DNA of 64,000 bases from Rhizobium sp. FKY42 (GCF_005222835.1 NZ_STGA01000028.1:124001-188000), one strand, 5' to 3'; positions 43,961 through 53,830 are shown, numbered from the stretch's first letter. A program made the numbers and translations. The notes: generated by a model from the sequence alone, not told the origin.

Positions 43961-44016
43961 ATCTCCTACCTCCCCTTGAGGGGGAGGTCGGCGCACCGCG
44001 CCGGGTGTGGTGATAG
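43961..44016. repeat. Palindromic repeat (RIME-like), left copy
   Basis: Two adjacent hairpins: ACCTCCCCTTGAGGGGGAGGT and CGGCGC acc GCGCCG, ending GGGTGTGGTGAT. The same unit in reverse orientation occurs at 44128-44184, about 110 bases away. The plan of two successive palindromes is that of rhizobial intergenic mosaic elements (RIME). A T-loop hairpin (GATGAT / ATCATC, 44024-44040) lies between the copies. Confidence 0.7.
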
Positions 44017-44127
44017 GTCAATCGATGATTTTTTATCATCCATTTCATCCCCGCCCCAGCGGTCACTAAATTTGATGGTAATGAACCAAAAGAAGGTGCG
44101 CGCACACCAGCGGCAAAAGGGCATGCT

Positions 44128-44184
44128 TGATCACCCCACCCGATGCTTACGCATCGACCTCCCCCTCAAGGGGAGGTGGGAGAT
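44128..44184. repeat. Palindromic repeat (RIME-like), right copy, inverted
   Basis: The reverse complement of the left copy over about 55 bases. The outer hairpin is nearly identical (ACCTCCCCCTCAAGGGGAGGT); the inner stem differs but still pairs (GATGC gtta GCATC on the opposite strand), so the structure is conserved while its bases changed. Its right edge, GGGAGGTGGGAG, lies right before the GTG start of the lytic transglycosylase gene and serves as its SD. Confidence 0.7.
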
Positions 44185-44188
44185 CGCG

Positions 44189-45430
44189 GTGCACTTTGCA
44201 CGTCTTATCGCTGGACTTACCATCGCTGCACTTCCCCTTCCTGCGCTTGCCGCTCCCTCCAAGGCGGAGGTTGAGCAGCAGTTTCGGGCATGGCTTGCGA
44301 AAGAGATTGCGCCGGAGGCGAAGAAGGCTGGCGTTTCAGCATCAACGATTGATACCTCACTCAAGGATGTGACGCTGAAATGGGATCTGCCGGATCTTGT
44401 ACCGCCGGGCACAAAGCCACCCAAGGAGCAGGACCAGACACAGGCCGAGTTTTCCTCACCGGGCGCCTATTTCTCCGAACAGCGCATGCAGGGGCTGGCG
44501 ATGACTGGTCGCTCGCTGGCGCAGACGCATGCTGCGACCTTGCGCAAGGTGGAGCAGACCTATGGCGTACCGGGCTCCGTCATTCTGGCCATCTGGGGAC
44601 GCGAATCGGGCTATGGCCGCGCGAGACTGCCCTATGCGGCGCTGGATGTGCTGGCGACCAAGGCGTTCATGTCCACCCGCAAGGAGATGTTCCGCAACGA
44701 GCTGATCGATGCGCTGCGTATCATTCAGCACGGCGACATCACACCGGAACGCATGCGCGGTTCGTGGGCGGGAGCGCTCGGCCAGCCGCAGTTCATGCCT
44801 TCGAGCTATGCGAAATACGCGGTGGATTTCGACGGCGACGGCAAGGCGGATATCTGGGATTCCGTACCGGATACCCTCGCCTCCATCGCACACTATCTGG
44901 TGCTGAAGGGCTGGCAGCGCGAGCGCGACTGGGGTTTCGAGGTGACGATCCCGGCGCAGGTTTCCTGTGCGCAAGAGGGGCCGGATCTCGCCAAACCCAT
45001 TTCGCAGTGGGCCGCACTCGGCATTTCCCGCGTCAATGGCAAAGCCTTTCCGGCGCAGGAGGCCAAGGTGGACGGGATGATGCTGGTGCCAGCAGGTCGT
45101 CATGGCCCCGAATTCATCGTCACGCCGAATTTCTATGTGCTGAAGGAGTATAACAACTCCGATCTCTATGCCCTATTCATCGGCAATCTTTCGGATCGTA
45201 TTGCCTCCGGTGGCTCTGCGTTCAAGGCCAACTGGACGCCTCTCGGCAAGATGCTGCGTTCAGACGTACTGGCCATGCAGAAGAGTTTGCAGGCCAAGGG
45301 CTACGATGTGGGCAAGGCTGATGGTCTGGCCGGCTTCAAGACCCGCCGCTCGATCGGCGACTGGCAGGCAAAGAACGGGATGACGCCCACCTGCTTTCCA
45401 GATGAAAACCTCAAGACGAAGCTGAGATAA
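44189..45430 (+). CDS. Lytic murein transglycosylase (MltB type) with peptidoglycan-binding domain
   Basis: 413 residues. A signal peptide (HFARLIAGLTIAALPLPALA) is followed by the SLT domain of the MltB/Slt35 type: VPGSVILAIWGRESGYG with the catalytic Glu, PERMRGSWAGALGQPQFMPSSYAKYAVDFDGDGKADIWDSV. A C-terminal peptidoglycan-binding domain (LRSDVLAMQKSLQAKGYDVGKADGLAGFKTRRSIGDWQAKNG) completes it. It cleaves glycan strands to anhydromuropeptides in the periplasm. The GTG start at 44189 has GGGAG 6-7 bases upstream, inside the palindromic repeat. The frame is open back to recR, but that part is repeat sequence. Confidence 0.9.
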   Translation: MHFARLIAGLTIAALPLPALAAPSKAEVEQQFRAWLAKEIAPEAKKAGVSASTIDTSLKDVTLKWDLPDLVPPGTKPPKEQDQTQAEFSSPGAYFSEQRMQGLAMTGRSLAQTHAATLRKVEQTYGVPGSVILAIWGRESGYGRARLPYAALDVLATKAFMSTRKEMFRNELIDALRIIQHGDITPERMRGSWAGALGQPQFMPSSYAKYAVDFDGDGKADIWDSVPDTLASIAHYLVLKGWQRERDWGFEVTIPAQVSCAQEGPDLAKPISQWAALGISRVNGKAFPAQEAKVDGMMLVPAGRHGPEFIVTPNFYVLKEYNNSDLYALFIGNLSDRIASGGSAFKANWTPLGKMLRSDVLAMQKSLQAKGYDVGKADGLAGFKTRRSIGDWQAKNGMTPTCFPDENLKTKLR

Positions 45431-45431
45431 T

Positions 45432-45887
45432 TCAAAGGGTTAATTTGAAACCTGCATGGCTTTTCTCAAAACCAAGGTTTTCATAGAAACGATGCGCATC
45501 CTCGCGCCGGTTGTCGGAGGTGAGCTGGACTGTGCCGCAGCCGCGCTTGCGACATTCCTCGACCGCCCAGCTGATCATCTCCCGCCCGACACCCTTGCCG
45601 CGCTGACTGGCCGCCACGCGCACGCTTTCGATTTGTCCGCGCCAGAGACCCAGGCGCGACAGGCCGGGCAGAAAGCTGATCTGCAGGCATCCAACGACAT
45701 CTCCGGCATCATCGACAGCAACCGCGAGATACTGGTTGGTGTCTGCCTCGATGGCCGCAAAGGCATCGACGTAACGGCGATCCACCGGATCCGACACGAC
45801 CTCGCGGGTGCGACCCAGTGCATCATCCGCCAGCATGCCGATAATGGCGGCAAGATCGCTTTCTTCAGCTTTGCGGAACTCGGTCAT
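45432..45887 (-). CDS. GNAT family N-acetyltransferase
   Basis: 151 residues with the acetyl-CoA motif IESVRVAASQRGKGVGREMISWAVEECRKRG and the C-terminal RREDAHRFYENLGFEKSHAGFKLTL, as in small-molecule acetyltransferases. The start at 45887 (MTEFRKAEESD) fits the family. It converges on the lytic transglycosylase gene with one base between the stops. It probably shares a transcript with the MFS gene 28 bases upstream. Substrate unknown. Confidence 0.88.
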   Translation of the reverse strand: MTEFRKAEESDLAAIIGMLADDALGRTREVVSDPVDRRYVDAFAAIEADTNQYLAVAVDDAGDVVGCLQISFLPGLSRLGLWRGQIESVRVAASQRGKGVGREMISWAVEECRKRGCGTVQLTSDNRREDAHRFYENLGFEKSHAGFKLTL

Positions 45888-45915
45888 AAGGGCTTCTCGG
45901 CATTTTGCGACTATG

Positions 45916-47565
45916 TCAGTGTAAATCGAGAGCGGATTTATGAAACACATCCTCGTGGTCGTGATCCGGTGGAATGGCCTGCCGCTCTAGCATGCGATGG
46001 ACGCGAGGACCTTCTGGCCCGGCGTGGAGCGCCCGGATCTGGGTCCAGATCTCCTGATCCGCCTTGGTCCGTCGCTGGTTATGGCGCACGTAATCGGCCC
46101 AGGTGGCCGTGTGATAGGTTTCCGTCCAGATATCCGGGTTCTCAAGGTCGCGCATCAGCGCCCATTGGCGGGCACCGTCGCGGATACGAATGCGTCGGCG
46201 CTCCGACATCAGCGTCAAAAAGGCAGGCACGTTCTCCTCCTGGATCGTGTAATCGACCAGCAGTACGATCGGGCCACTACGGGGTTGCAGATCAAGCCTT
46301 AGCGAGGGCTCGCGAAACGTATTGGCTGGATCGAGGTTCAGCGCCTCCATGGAAGGAAGGGCAAACCGCCAGCCAACCAGTGCGCCAAAGACCATGGCAA
46401 GACTTGCGACCATCAGCGACGTGGAGACATCATAGGTCTCTGCCAGCATGCCCCAGAGCCAGCTTCCAAGTGCGATACCACCAAAGGTCGCTGTCTGGTA
46501 AAAGGAAAGAGCGCGCCCCACGACCCAGCGTGGTGTCGACAGTTGCACCGTTGTATTGAACAGCGAAAGGGCCAGCACCCAGCACGCCCCTGGGATCAGA
46601 AGGACTACGCAGGTCAGGAGCGTCGAGGATGAGAGCGCAGCGGTTACAGCGCTCACCCCGAAGCCGGTGAAAGCGATGCGCACGATGATCTCCGTCGAAA
46701 AGGTCTCGCGAATGCGCGCATTCAGCAGGGCGCCGATGACGGCCCCGATACCGAATGCACCCAGCATCAGGCCATAAGTCAGTGGACCACCCACGACGAG
46801 ATCGCGCGCGACCAGCGGCAGCAGTGCCAGAATGGCGCTGGCGGAGACGCCGAAGAGGAGGCTTCGAAACAGGACATTGATCAGCTTTGGCGACATGGCC
46901 ACGTAGCCGAAGCCTGCTGAAAGCGCTCTGCCCAGCGTCTCGCGCGGGAGACGGTTGTCTGCTGCTTCGGGCTTCCAGCGCGACAGGGCAAAGATCAGGG
47001 AGATGTAGCTCATGGCATTGACGGCGAAGGCCGCGGCCGCGCCAAAGGTGGCGACAATCATGCCGCCAATGGCAGGACCGACGCTGCGGGTGATATTGAA
47101 GCCGACGCTGTTCAAGGAGACTGCAGCGGGAAGGACCGGACGTGGGACCATATCTCCCACCGATGCCTGCCAGGATGGGTTGTTGAGCGCCGTCCCGCAG
47201 CCGATCAGAAAAGTGAAGGCGAGCAGCAGCCAGGGTGTCAGAAGATCCACCCAGGCAAACACAGCAAGAAAAACCGAGACAATGAGCATGAACCCTTGCG
47301 CGGAGATCATGATCGCCCGACGGTCGAAATTGTCCGCCAGCGCCCCGGCAATCAGAGAAAACAGCATGATCGGCAGAGCCTGCGAGGCCTGAACCAGCGC
47401 GACCATGTTTTCTGAGCTGGAGATCGCCGTCATCATCCAGGCGGCACCGACCGCTTGCACCAGACCGCCGAAATTGGAAACGACGCTTGCGAGCCAGATT
47501 TCACGGAAGGTCTGGTGACGGAAGGGCGCAAAGGATGAGATGCGCTCGGGCACGTTGAACCTCAT
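45916..47565 (-). CDS. MFS exporter (EntS/MFS_3 type) with a C-terminal cytosolic domain
   Basis: 549 residues. About twelve membrane segments (residues 20-410) match the EntS-like 'transmembrane secretion effector' group: FREIWLASVVSNFGGLVQAVGAAWMM, ADNFDRRAIMI, GCGTALNNPSWQASVGDMVPR. After the last segment a soluble C-terminal domain of about 130 residues (SGPIVLLVDYTIQEENVPAFLTLMSERRRIRIRDGARQW) resembles antibiotic-biosynthesis-monooxygenase (ABM) ferredoxin-like folds. It may export a siderophore or other small molecule. Substrate unknown. Confidence 0.87.
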   Translation of the reverse strand: MRFNVPERISSFAPFRHQTFREIWLASVVSNFGGLVQAVGAAWMMTAISSSENMVALVQASQALPIMLFSLIAGALADNFDRRAIMISAQGFMLIVSVFLAVFAWVDLLTPWLLLAFTFLIGCGTALNNPSWQASVGDMVPRPVLPAAVSLNSVGFNITRSVGPAIGGMIVATFGAAAAFAVNAMSYISLIFALSRWKPEAADNRLPRETLGRALSAGFGYVAMSPKLINVLFRSLLFGVSASAILALLPLVARDLVVGGPLTYGLMLGAFGIGAVIGALLNARIRETFSTEIIVRIAFTGFGVSAVTAALSSSTLLTCVVLLIPGACWVLALSLFNTTVQLSTPRWVVGRALSFYQTATFGGIALGSWLWGMLAETYDVSTSLMVASLAMVFGALVGWRFALPSMEALNLDPANTFREPSLRLDLQPRSGPIVLLVDYTIQEENVPAFLTLMSERRRIRIRDGARQWALMRDLENPDIWTETYHTATWADYVRHNQRRTKADQEIWTQIRALHAGPEGPRVHRMLERQAIPPDHDHEDVFHKSALDLH

Positions 47566-47653
47566 GCTGATTTGTTTATGCTGATCAACTTAGCGTGCTG
47601 GCCACCTCTAACAAGCGCAAATCGAGAGGCTTTTGCGGCTGTGACCGCAACCC

Positions 47654-47682
47654 TTGCATTCGCGGGGCTTAAGCGGTATAGA
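47654..47682 (+). promoter_or_regulatory. Promoter of the rimP-nusA-infB operon
   Basis: -35 TTGCAT (47654-47659), 17-base spacer, -10 TATAGA (47677-47682). The start would be near 47689, just ahead of the leader hairpin. Confidence 0.7.
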
Positions 47683-47688
47683 GAGTTC

Positions 47689-47741
47689 AAATTCTTGATC
47701 GTCAGATGAAGAGTGGGGCCGCACCGGACCCGCTCTTTTTT
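47689..47741 (+). promoter_or_regulatory. rimP leader with intrinsic terminator (attenuator)
   Basis: About 53 bases of leader ending in a terminator: stem AAGAGTGGG / CCCGCTCTT (47709-47737, one G-T pair), then a T-run to 47741, 59 bases before the rimP start. A rimP-leader motif with exactly this terminator near its 3' end has been described in alphaproteobacteria as a putative attenuator. Because NusA, the product of the next gene, stimulates termination at such hairpins, autoregulation is a natural reading. Confidence 0.75.
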
Positions 47742-47800
47742 GTTAGGCGGTCGATGCAAGCGACGTTCTCGCCCTTGTGCGAGCAAAGCCGGAAGACCAT

Positions 47801-48388
47801 ATGCAGGAAAACCAGAAGGAACCGCGTCTCATCGTCGAGACCGGCCTCGATCTCAGGATCGCCGAAATCATTGAACCCACTCTCGACGCGATGGATTTTC
47901 GTCTTGTGCGGGTGCGTTTGCTGAACCTCAATGGTTTGACCCTTCAGGTCATGTGCGAACGCAACGACGGTACGATGACCGTTGAAGACTGTGAGCAGGT
48001 TTCGATGGCGATTTCTCCGGTTCTCGATGTGGAAGATCCCGTCGATAAGGCGTATCATCTGGAAGTATCGTCGCCCGGAATCGACCGGCCAATGGTTCGC
48101 AAGTCTGATTTTGCCCGTTGGTCCGGTCATATCGTGAAATGCGAGACCTCCATCCTGCTGGATAACCGCAAGCGTTTCCGCGGCAAGATTACCGAGGCAG
48201 ACGACGAAGGCTTCACGCTGGAGCGCGACCAGATCGGCTACGGGGAAGAGCCTCGCCTGCGTGTTCCGTTCACAGCTCTGGCGGAAGCCAAGCTGATCCT
48301 GACGGATGACCTGATTCGCGATGCGTTGCGGGCCGACAAGCTGGCCAAGGCAGAAGCTGCCAACCAGAATGACGCTGACGAAGACTAA
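47801..48388 (+). CDS. rimP: Ribosome maturation factor RimP
   Basis: 195 residues, needed for 30S subunit maturation. It has [28 protein letters not shown] in the N-terminal domain and [14 protein letters not shown], followed by the SH3-like C-terminal domain. The last 20 residues are acidic and Asn/Asp-rich. The start at 47801 is chosen because GGAAG lies 6 bases upstream; a GTG at 47777 is also in frame. It is the first gene of the rimP-nusA-ylxR-infB operon. Confidence 0.94.
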   Translation: MQENQKEPRLIVETGLDLRIAEIIEPTLDAMDFRLVRVRLLNLNGLTLQVMCERNDGTMTVEDCEQVSMAISPVLDVEDPVDKAYHLEVSSPGIDRPMVRKSDFARWSGHIVKCETSILLDNRKRFRGKITEADDEGFTLERDQIGYGEEPRLRVPFTALAEAKLILTDDLIRDALRADKLAKAEAANQNDADED

Positions 48389-48459
48389 GAAACGAGTTTC
48401 AAGACCTCTGCCCTCACTGGGTAAGGCAAAGACAAACTGATCGACGGAGACCGACGACA

Positions 48460-50082
48460 ATGGCAGTGAGTGCGAACCGGCTAGAACTTCTGCAGATTGC
48501 AGATGCAGTGGCGCGCGAAAAGGTCATCGACCGCGAAATCGTGCTGGCCGCCATGGCCGATGCTATTCAAAAGGCAGCCCGCTCGCGTTACGGTACTGAG
48601 AGCAACATCCGCGCCGACATCAACTCCAAGACTGGCGAAATTCGCCTGCAGCGTCTTCTGGAAGTGGTCGATCACGCAGAAGACTATACGACCCAGATTC
48701 CACTCGCTCTGGCCCGTGACCGCAACGTCGATGCCAAGATCGGCGACTTCATTGCCGATCCGCTGCCGCCGATGGATTTCGGCCGTATCGCTGCGCAGTC
48801 TGCCAAGCAGGTTATCGTGCAGAAGGTTCGCGAAGCCGAACGTGACCGCCAGTATGACGAATTCAAGGATCGCGTTGGCGAAATCGTCAATGGTACCGTG
48901 AAGCGCGTGGAGTACGGCAATGTGATCGTCGATCTGGGCCGTGGCGAAGGCATTATTCGCCGCGACGAAATGATCCCGCGGGAAAACATGCGCTATGGCG
49001 ACCGTGTTCGTGCCTATGTGTACGATGTTCGCCGCGAGCAACGTGGCCCGCAGATCTTCCTGTCGCGTACCCATCCGCAGTTCATGGTAAAGCTCTTCAC
49101 CATGGAAGTACCGGAAATCTACGACGGCATCATCCAGATCAAGTCGGTGGCACGCGACCCGGGTTCACGCGCCAAGATTGCCGTGATCTCCAACGACAGC
49201 TCCATTGATCCGGTTGGCGCCTGCGTTGGTATGCGCGGTAGCCGTGTTCAGGCAGTTGTCGGCGAGCTTCAGGGCGAAAAGATCGATATCATCCCGTGGT
49301 CGGGCGATCCGGCCTCGTTCATCGTCAATGCGCTGCAGCCTGCTGAAGTGGCCAAGGTGGTTCTCGATGAAGATGCTGAACGCATCGAAGTCGTCGTGCC
49401 TGATGAACAGCTGTCCCTTGCCATCGGTCGTCGCGGTCAGAACGTTCGCCTTGCCTCGCAGCTGACCGGCTGGGACATCGACATTATGACGGAACAGGAA
49501 GAATCCGAGCGCCGCCAGAAGGAATTCAACGAGCGCACGAATCTCTTCATGGATGCGCTCGACGTCGACGAAATGGTAGGTCAAGTTCTGGCGTCCGAAG
49601 GCTTTGCGCAGGTCGAGGAACTGGCTTACGTTGAACTTGGCGAAATCGCCTCCATCGACGGCTTCGACGAAGATACGGCAAACGAGATCCAGACCCGTGC
49701 TCGCGAATATCTCGACCGGATCGAAGCAGAAATGGATGCCAAGCGCCGGGAACTGGGCGTATCCGACGAGTTGCGCCAGATCGACGGCCTGACTGCCAAG
49801 ATGCTCGTTGCGCTTGGCGAAGACGGTATCAAGACTGTCGAGGATTTCGCCGGTTGCGCCGCAGACGATCTGGTCGGCTGGTCCGAGCGCAAAGACGGCG
49901 AGACCAAGAAATTCGAAGGCCTCTTCTCAAAGTTCGACGTTTCCCGCGTGGAAGCGGAAAACATGGTCCTGCAGGCGCGCTTGGCTGCTGGCTGGATCAC
50001 GCAGGAAGATCTGGCTCGCGAACAGGCTGCTCTTGAAGAAGAGGCCGTTGACGAGGAGGCGGACGCCGCTGCCGAACAATGA
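48460..50082 (+). CDS. nusA: Transcription termination/antitermination protein NusA
   Basis: 540 residues. Parts in order: RNA polymerase-binding N-terminal domain (1-130), S1 domain (NGTVKRVEYGNVIVDLGRGEGIIRRDEMIPRE), two KH domains (SIDPVGACVGMRGSRVQAVVGELQGEKIDIIPWS and LSLAIGRRGQNVRLASQLTGWDIDI), then C-terminal acidic repeats with helix-hairpin-helix motifs (EELAYVELGEIASIDGFDEDTA and LTAKMLVALGEDGIKTVEDFAG). It ends with an Asp/Glu/Ala-rich tail. Its stop overlaps the ylxR start by 4 bases. Confidence 0.97.
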   Translation: MAVSANRLELLQIADAVAREKVIDREIVLAAMADAIQKAARSRYGTESNIRADINSKTGEIRLQRLLEVVDHAEDYTTQIPLALARDRNVDAKIGDFIADPLPPMDFGRIAAQSAKQVIVQKVREAERDRQYDEFKDRVGEIVNGTVKRVEYGNVIVDLGRGEGIIRRDEMIPRENMRYGDRVRAYVYDVRREQRGPQIFLSRTHPQFMVKLFTMEVPEIYDGIIQIKSVARDPGSRAKIAVISNDSSIDPVGACVGMRGSRVQAVVGELQGEKIDIIPWSGDPASFIVNALQPAEVAKVVLDEDAERIEVVVPDEQLSLAIGRRGQNVRLASQLTGWDIDIMTEQEESERRQKEFNERTNLFMDALDVDEMVGQVLASEGFAQVEELAYVELGEIASIDGFDEDTANEIQTRAREYLDRIEAEMDAKRRELGVSDELRQIDGLTAKMLVALGEDGIKTVEDFAGCAADDLVGWSERKDGETKKFEGLFSKFDVSRVEAENMVLQARLAAGWITQEDLAREQAALEEEAVDEEADAAAEQ

Positions 50083-50765
50083 TTGCGGCGGCTGACGCCC
50101 GTGATCACACAGCGGATGAAGAGGAACTCGTGGTGAACGATCGTACCTGTATCGTGAGCCGCAAGACCTTCGACCCTCATGAACTGATCCGGTTCGTGGC
50201 TGGCCCTCAAGGCCAGATCGTGCCGGATCTGAAACGGCAATTGCCCGGTCGTGGATGCTGGGTGAAAGCAGAACGGGATCTGGTGGAGCTCGCGATAAAA
50301 CGCAAGCTCTTCGCCAGGGCTCTCAAGCGGGACGTGAAGGCCGAACCCGATCTGGGCCTGATGGTCGAACGCCTGCTGATAACAGATCTGATCGGGATGA
50401 TGAGCATGGCTCGCAAGGCGGGACAGTTCATCTCCGGAGCGATGAAGGTGGATAATGCCGTGCGGACCGGCGAAGCGGTCGGCGTGTTTCACGCTGCCGA
50501 TGCCGCTGCAGATGGCGTGCGAAAGATTGACCAGGCCCGCAAGGCCTGGAGGCTCGGAACGGATGCCGAGGAGGAGATTCCCTCCTTCCGGCTCTTCTCC
50601 GCAGCCGAAATGGACGAACTGATGGGCCAGAATGCTTTTATCCATGCCGCGGCGCTTGCCGGACAGGCGGGTGAAGGTGTAGTGAAGCGCGCAACCATGC
50701 TCGAAACGTACCGCAATGGCGGTCACTCCGAAGCAAATGGTGGCGCTGGCCGGTCAGACACATGA
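50079..50765 (+). CDS. ylxR: YlxR/DUF448 RNA-binding protein with L7Ae-like domain
   Basis: 228 residues. The N-terminal YlxR domain has [42 protein letters not shown]. The second half resembles the L7Ae/L30e fold ([44 protein letters not shown]). Such two-domain proteins are usual between nusA and infB in alphaproteobacteria and probably bind RNA. It is coupled to nusA by an ATGA overlap; infB starts 100 bases downstream. Confidence 0.9.
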   Translation: MIAAADARDHTADEEELVVNDRTCIVSRKTFDPHELIRFVAGPQGQIVPDLKRQLPGRGCWVKAERDLVELAIKRKLFARALKRDVKAEPDLGLMVERLLITDLIGMMSMARKAGQFISGAMKVDNAVRTGEAVGVFHAADAAADGVRKIDQARKAWRLGTDAEEEIPSFRLFSAAEMDELMGQNAFIHAAALAGQAGEGVVKRATMLETYRNGGHSEANGGAGRSDT

Positions 50766-50865
50766 CGCGGTCACCGGCTATTGCCGGCTGCCGCATTGGA
50801 AGACGTGTATTGAACGACAGGACCTGATGGTTGCCATCCGCTCCTGCCGGAAGGAACAGGAACGG

Positions 50866-53670
50866 ATGACCGACAGTAAAGACGACAAGACACTCAGCGT
50901 ATCGGGCAAGAAAACCCTCACCCTGAAGCCGTCAGGGATGAGCCAGGGTACCGTACGCCAGGATATGGGTCGCGGTCGCACCAAAGCGGTTGTGGTTGAA
51001 ACCCGCAAGCGCCGCCCTCTCCGCCCCGAAGACGAAAAGCCGATCACGCCTGTTGCAGCTCCCGTTGCAGCAGCACCGGTCGTACAGCCGCCACGCCCTG
51101 TGGAGCAGGCTCCTGTTCAGCAGGCACGCCCGGCAGTACCCGCGCCGCAACCCGCCCGTCCGGCGCCGCAGCCACCGCAGCGCGTTCATCAGCCGAACTC
51201 GCAGAACCAGCGGCCGCAGCAGGGCAATTCCCGCCCACAGCAGAACAACTCGCGGCCGAACAACGATCGTCCGCGCGGTGCAGTGCTGCACGACCTTTCC
51301 GCATCGGAAATGGATGCACGCCGCCGCGCCCTGGCGGAAGCTCAGGCCCGCGATATCATCGAAGCCAAGCAGCGTGCCGAAGACGAGGCCCGTCGCAAGG
51401 TTGAGGAAGAACGTCGCGCCGCAGAACAGCGTGCCGAAGAAGAACGCCGCGCTGCCGAAGCAAAGGCACAGGCGCTCGCCGAACCAGCTGCACCTGTCGC
51501 AACACCAGCCCCTGCTGCAGAAGCACCGGTTGAGCGCGCTCAGCCTGCATCGCAGGCTCCGGTTACGGCTCGCCCGCGCGAAAACAACAACCGCCCCCAG
51601 CCGCCCCGTCCGGCTCCGGCCGCACCTGCCCCGCAGCCTGGTCTGCCGGTTCGTGGTCGCAAGCCGTCGGATGACGAAGACGATGATCGAGGTCCAGCCC
51701 GCAGCGGTCCGGCGCGTGGCAAGGTTGCCGCCCCCGCTCCGGCCAAGGTTCCGGCCCGTCCGAAGGAAGACGATCGCCGTCGCGGCAAGTTGACGGTTAC
51801 CACTGCCGATGTGGATGATGACGGTTCATCGCGCGGACGCTCGATGGCAGCCATGCGCCGCCGTCAGGAAAAGTTCCGCCGCAGCCAGATGCAGGAAACG
51901 CGTGAAAAGGTCATGCGCGAAGTCATCCTGCCGGAGACCATCACCATTCAGGAACTTTCGCAGCGTATGTCCGAGCGCGCTGTCGACGTCATCAAGTACC
52001 TGATGAAGGAAGGTCAGATGATGAAGCCGGGCGACGTCATCGACGCCGACCTCGCCGAACTCATCGCAACCGAATTCGGCCATACCGTGAAGCGCGTCTC
52101 CGAGTCGGACGTCGAAGAAGGCATCTTCAACGTGAAGGACGAGGAAGGCGAGCTGGTTTCGCGTCCGCCGGTCGTGACCATTATGGGCCACGTCGACCAC
52201 GGCAAGACCTCGCTTCTCGACGCCATCCGTCACGCCAACGTGGTTGCTGGCGAAGCTGGCGGTATTACGCAGCATATCGGTGCCTATCAGGTCGAACAGA
52301 ACGGCCAGAAGATCACCTTCATCGATACCCCTGGCCACGCCGCCTTTACGGCTATGCGTGCCCGTGGCGCGCAGGCAACGGACATTGCAATCCTTGTGGT
52401 TGCAGCCGACGACAGCGTGATGCCGCAGACGATCGAATCGATCAATCACGCGAAGGCGGCCGGTGTGCCGATCATTGTGGCGATCAACAAGGTGGACAAG
52501 CCGACGGCTGATCCGCAGAAGGTGCGCACACAGCTGCTGCAGCATGAAGTCTTCGTCGAATCCATGGGTGGTGAAGTTCTTGACGTCGAGGTTTCGGCAA
52601 AGAACAAGACCAACCTCGACAAGCTTCTTGAAGCCATCCTGCTGCAGGCCGAAATTCTCGACCTGAAGGCCAATCCGAACCGGACGGCTGAAGGTACGGT
52701 TATCGAAGCCGAGCTCGACCGTGGTCGCGGTGCCGTTGCGACCGTTCTGATCCAGAAGGGTACTCTGCGCCCGGGCCAGATCATCGTGGCGGGCGATCAG
52801 TGGGGCCGCGTTCGCGCGCTGGTCAACGACAAGGGTGAGCACGTCAAGGAAGCCGGTCCGGCCATGCCTGTCGAGGTTCTTGGCCTGTCGGGCACACCTG
52901 CTGCCGGTGACAGGTTCGCCGTCGTCGAAAACGAAGCACGTGCTCGTGAAATCTCCGAGTATCGCCAGCGTCTCGCCCGCGACAAGGCGGCAGCACGCCA
53001 GTCCGGCTCGCGAGGCTCGCTCGAGCAGATGATGAACCAGCTCCAGAGCTCTGGCATGAAGGAGTTCCCGCTGGTCATCAAGGGTGACGTGCAGGGCTCG
53101 ATCGAAGCCATTGCCGGCGCCCTCGACAAGCTCGGCACCGACGAGGTTCGTGCCCGTATCGTCCACTCCGCGGTGGGTGGTGTAACGGAATCCGATATCT
53201 CGCTCGCTGAAGCGTCGAACGCGGCCATCATCGGCTTCAACGTTCGCGCCAACGCGCAGGCTCGCTCGCTGGCTGAACGCGAAGGTATCGAAATCCGCTA
53301 CTACAACATCATCTACGATCTGGTGGATGACGTGAAGGCAGCAATGTCGGGTCTTCTGTCGCCGGAACGTCGCGAGACCTTCCTTGGCAACGCCGAAATC
53401 CTCGAAGTCTTCAACATCACGAAGGTCGGCAAGGTTGCCGGTTGCCGTGTCGTGGAAGGCAAGGTCGAGCGCGGTGCAGGCGTGCGCCTGGTTCGCGACA
53501 ACGTGGTCATCCACGAAGGCAAGCTCAAGACACTCAAGCGCTTCAAGGACGAAGTCTCTGAAGTGCCAGTGGGTCAGGAATGCGGTATGGCCTTCGAAAA
53601 CTACGAAGACATCCGCGCCGGCGATACAATCGAGTGCTTCCGCGTGGAACACGTTACACGCACACTCTGA
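50866..53670 (+). CDS. infB: Translation initiation factor IF-2
   Basis: 934 residues. A long disordered N-terminal half rich in Pro, Ala, Gln, then a charged Arg/Glu/Ala helix (about residues 145-210), is typical of alphaproteobacterial IF-2. The GTPase follows ([31 protein letters not shown]), then domains II-IV that position initiator tRNA. The start at 50866 ([20 protein letters not shown]) fits the family and has AAGGAA upstream; the frame runs back into ylxR. A terminator follows. Confidence 0.96.
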   Translation: MTDSKDDKTLSVSGKKTLTLKPSGMSQGTVRQDMGRGRTKAVVVETRKRRPLRPEDEKPITPVAAPVAAAPVVQPPRPVEQAPVQQARPAVPAPQPARPAPQPPQRVHQPNSQNQRPQQGNSRPQQNNSRPNNDRPRGAVLHDLSASEMDARRRALAEAQARDIIEAKQRAEDEARRKVEEERRAAEQRAEEERRAAEAKAQALAEPAAPVATPAPAAEAPVERAQPASQAPVTARPRENNNRPQPPRPAPAAPAPQPGLPVRGRKPSDDEDDDRGPARSGPARGKVAAPAPAKVPARPKEDDRRRGKLTVTTADVDDDGSSRGRSMAAMRRRQEKFRRSQMQETREKVMREVILPETITIQELSQRMSERAVDVIKYLMKEGQMMKPGDVIDADLAELIATEFGHTVKRVSESDVEEGIFNVKDEEGELVSRPPVVTIMGHVDHGKTSLLDAIRHANVVAGEAGGITQHIGAYQVEQNGQKITFIDTPGHAAFTAMRARGAQATDIAILVVAADDSVMPQTIESINHAKAAGVPIIVAINKVDKPTADPQKVRTQLLQHEVFVESMGGEVLDVEVSAKNKTNLDKLLEAILLQAEILDLKANPNRTAEGTVIEAELDRGRGAVATVLIQKGTLRPGQIIVAGDQWGRVRALVNDKGEHVKEAGPAMPVEVLGLSGTPAAGDRFAVVENEARAREISEYRQRLARDKAAARQSGSRGSLEQMMNQLQSSGMKEFPLVIKGDVQGSIEAIAGALDKLGTDEVRARIVHSAVGGVTESDISLAEASNAAIIGFNVRANAQARSLAEREGIEIRYYNIIYDLVDDVKAAMSGLLSPERRETFLGNAEILEVFNITKVGKVAGCRVVEGKVERGAGVRLVRDNVVIHEGKLKTLKRFKDEVSEVPVGQECGMAFENYEDIRAGDTIECFRVEHVTRTL

Positions 53671-53694
53671 TCCTCAAGAGATCGATTACATTCG

Positions 53695-53722
53695 ACGCCG
53701 GGCCTTGCGCCCGGCGTTTTTC
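53695..53722 (+). terminator. Terminator of the rimP-nusA-ylxR-infB operon
   Basis: A perfect 9-bp stem ACGCCGGGC / GCCCGGCGT with a 5-base loop, followed by TTTTTCG, 24 bases after the infB stop. Confidence 0.9.
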
Positions 53723-53779
53723 GTTCCGGGCCGCCTCCTGATCAAAAACATGAGTCTGGCTTGAAAGATTCTTGGCGGC

Positions 53780-53830
53780 AGAGGCCTTTAATAGTTTACA
53801 TTTTTCATCATGTTTATTATGCGGTAGCTC
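53780..53830 (+). promoter_or_regulatory. AT-rich promoter/operator region before exbB
   Basis: An AT-rich block with the imperfect inverted repeat TTTACAT ... ATGTTTA (about 53797-53818), inside a wider TTAATA ... TATTAT symmetry. exb-tonB genes in rhizobia are usually iron-controlled (RirA or Irr), so an iron-responsive site is plausible. The sequence does not match a known box exactly. Confidence 0.3.

Noticed and set aside
50716..50865. In-frame upstream extension of infB into ylxR
   Set aside because: The IF-2 N-terminus and SD fit 50866; the extension overlaps a well-supported gene in another frame.
51826..53652. A 608-codon open frame antisense to infB
   Set aside because: Shadow of the strongly biased codon use of infB; no SD and no protein motifs. 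The same applies to the long antisense frames over yejA (19589-20920), rpsA (60971-62410), the ABC exporter (14652-15995), phnM (10699-12102) and the M20 gene (5160-6203).
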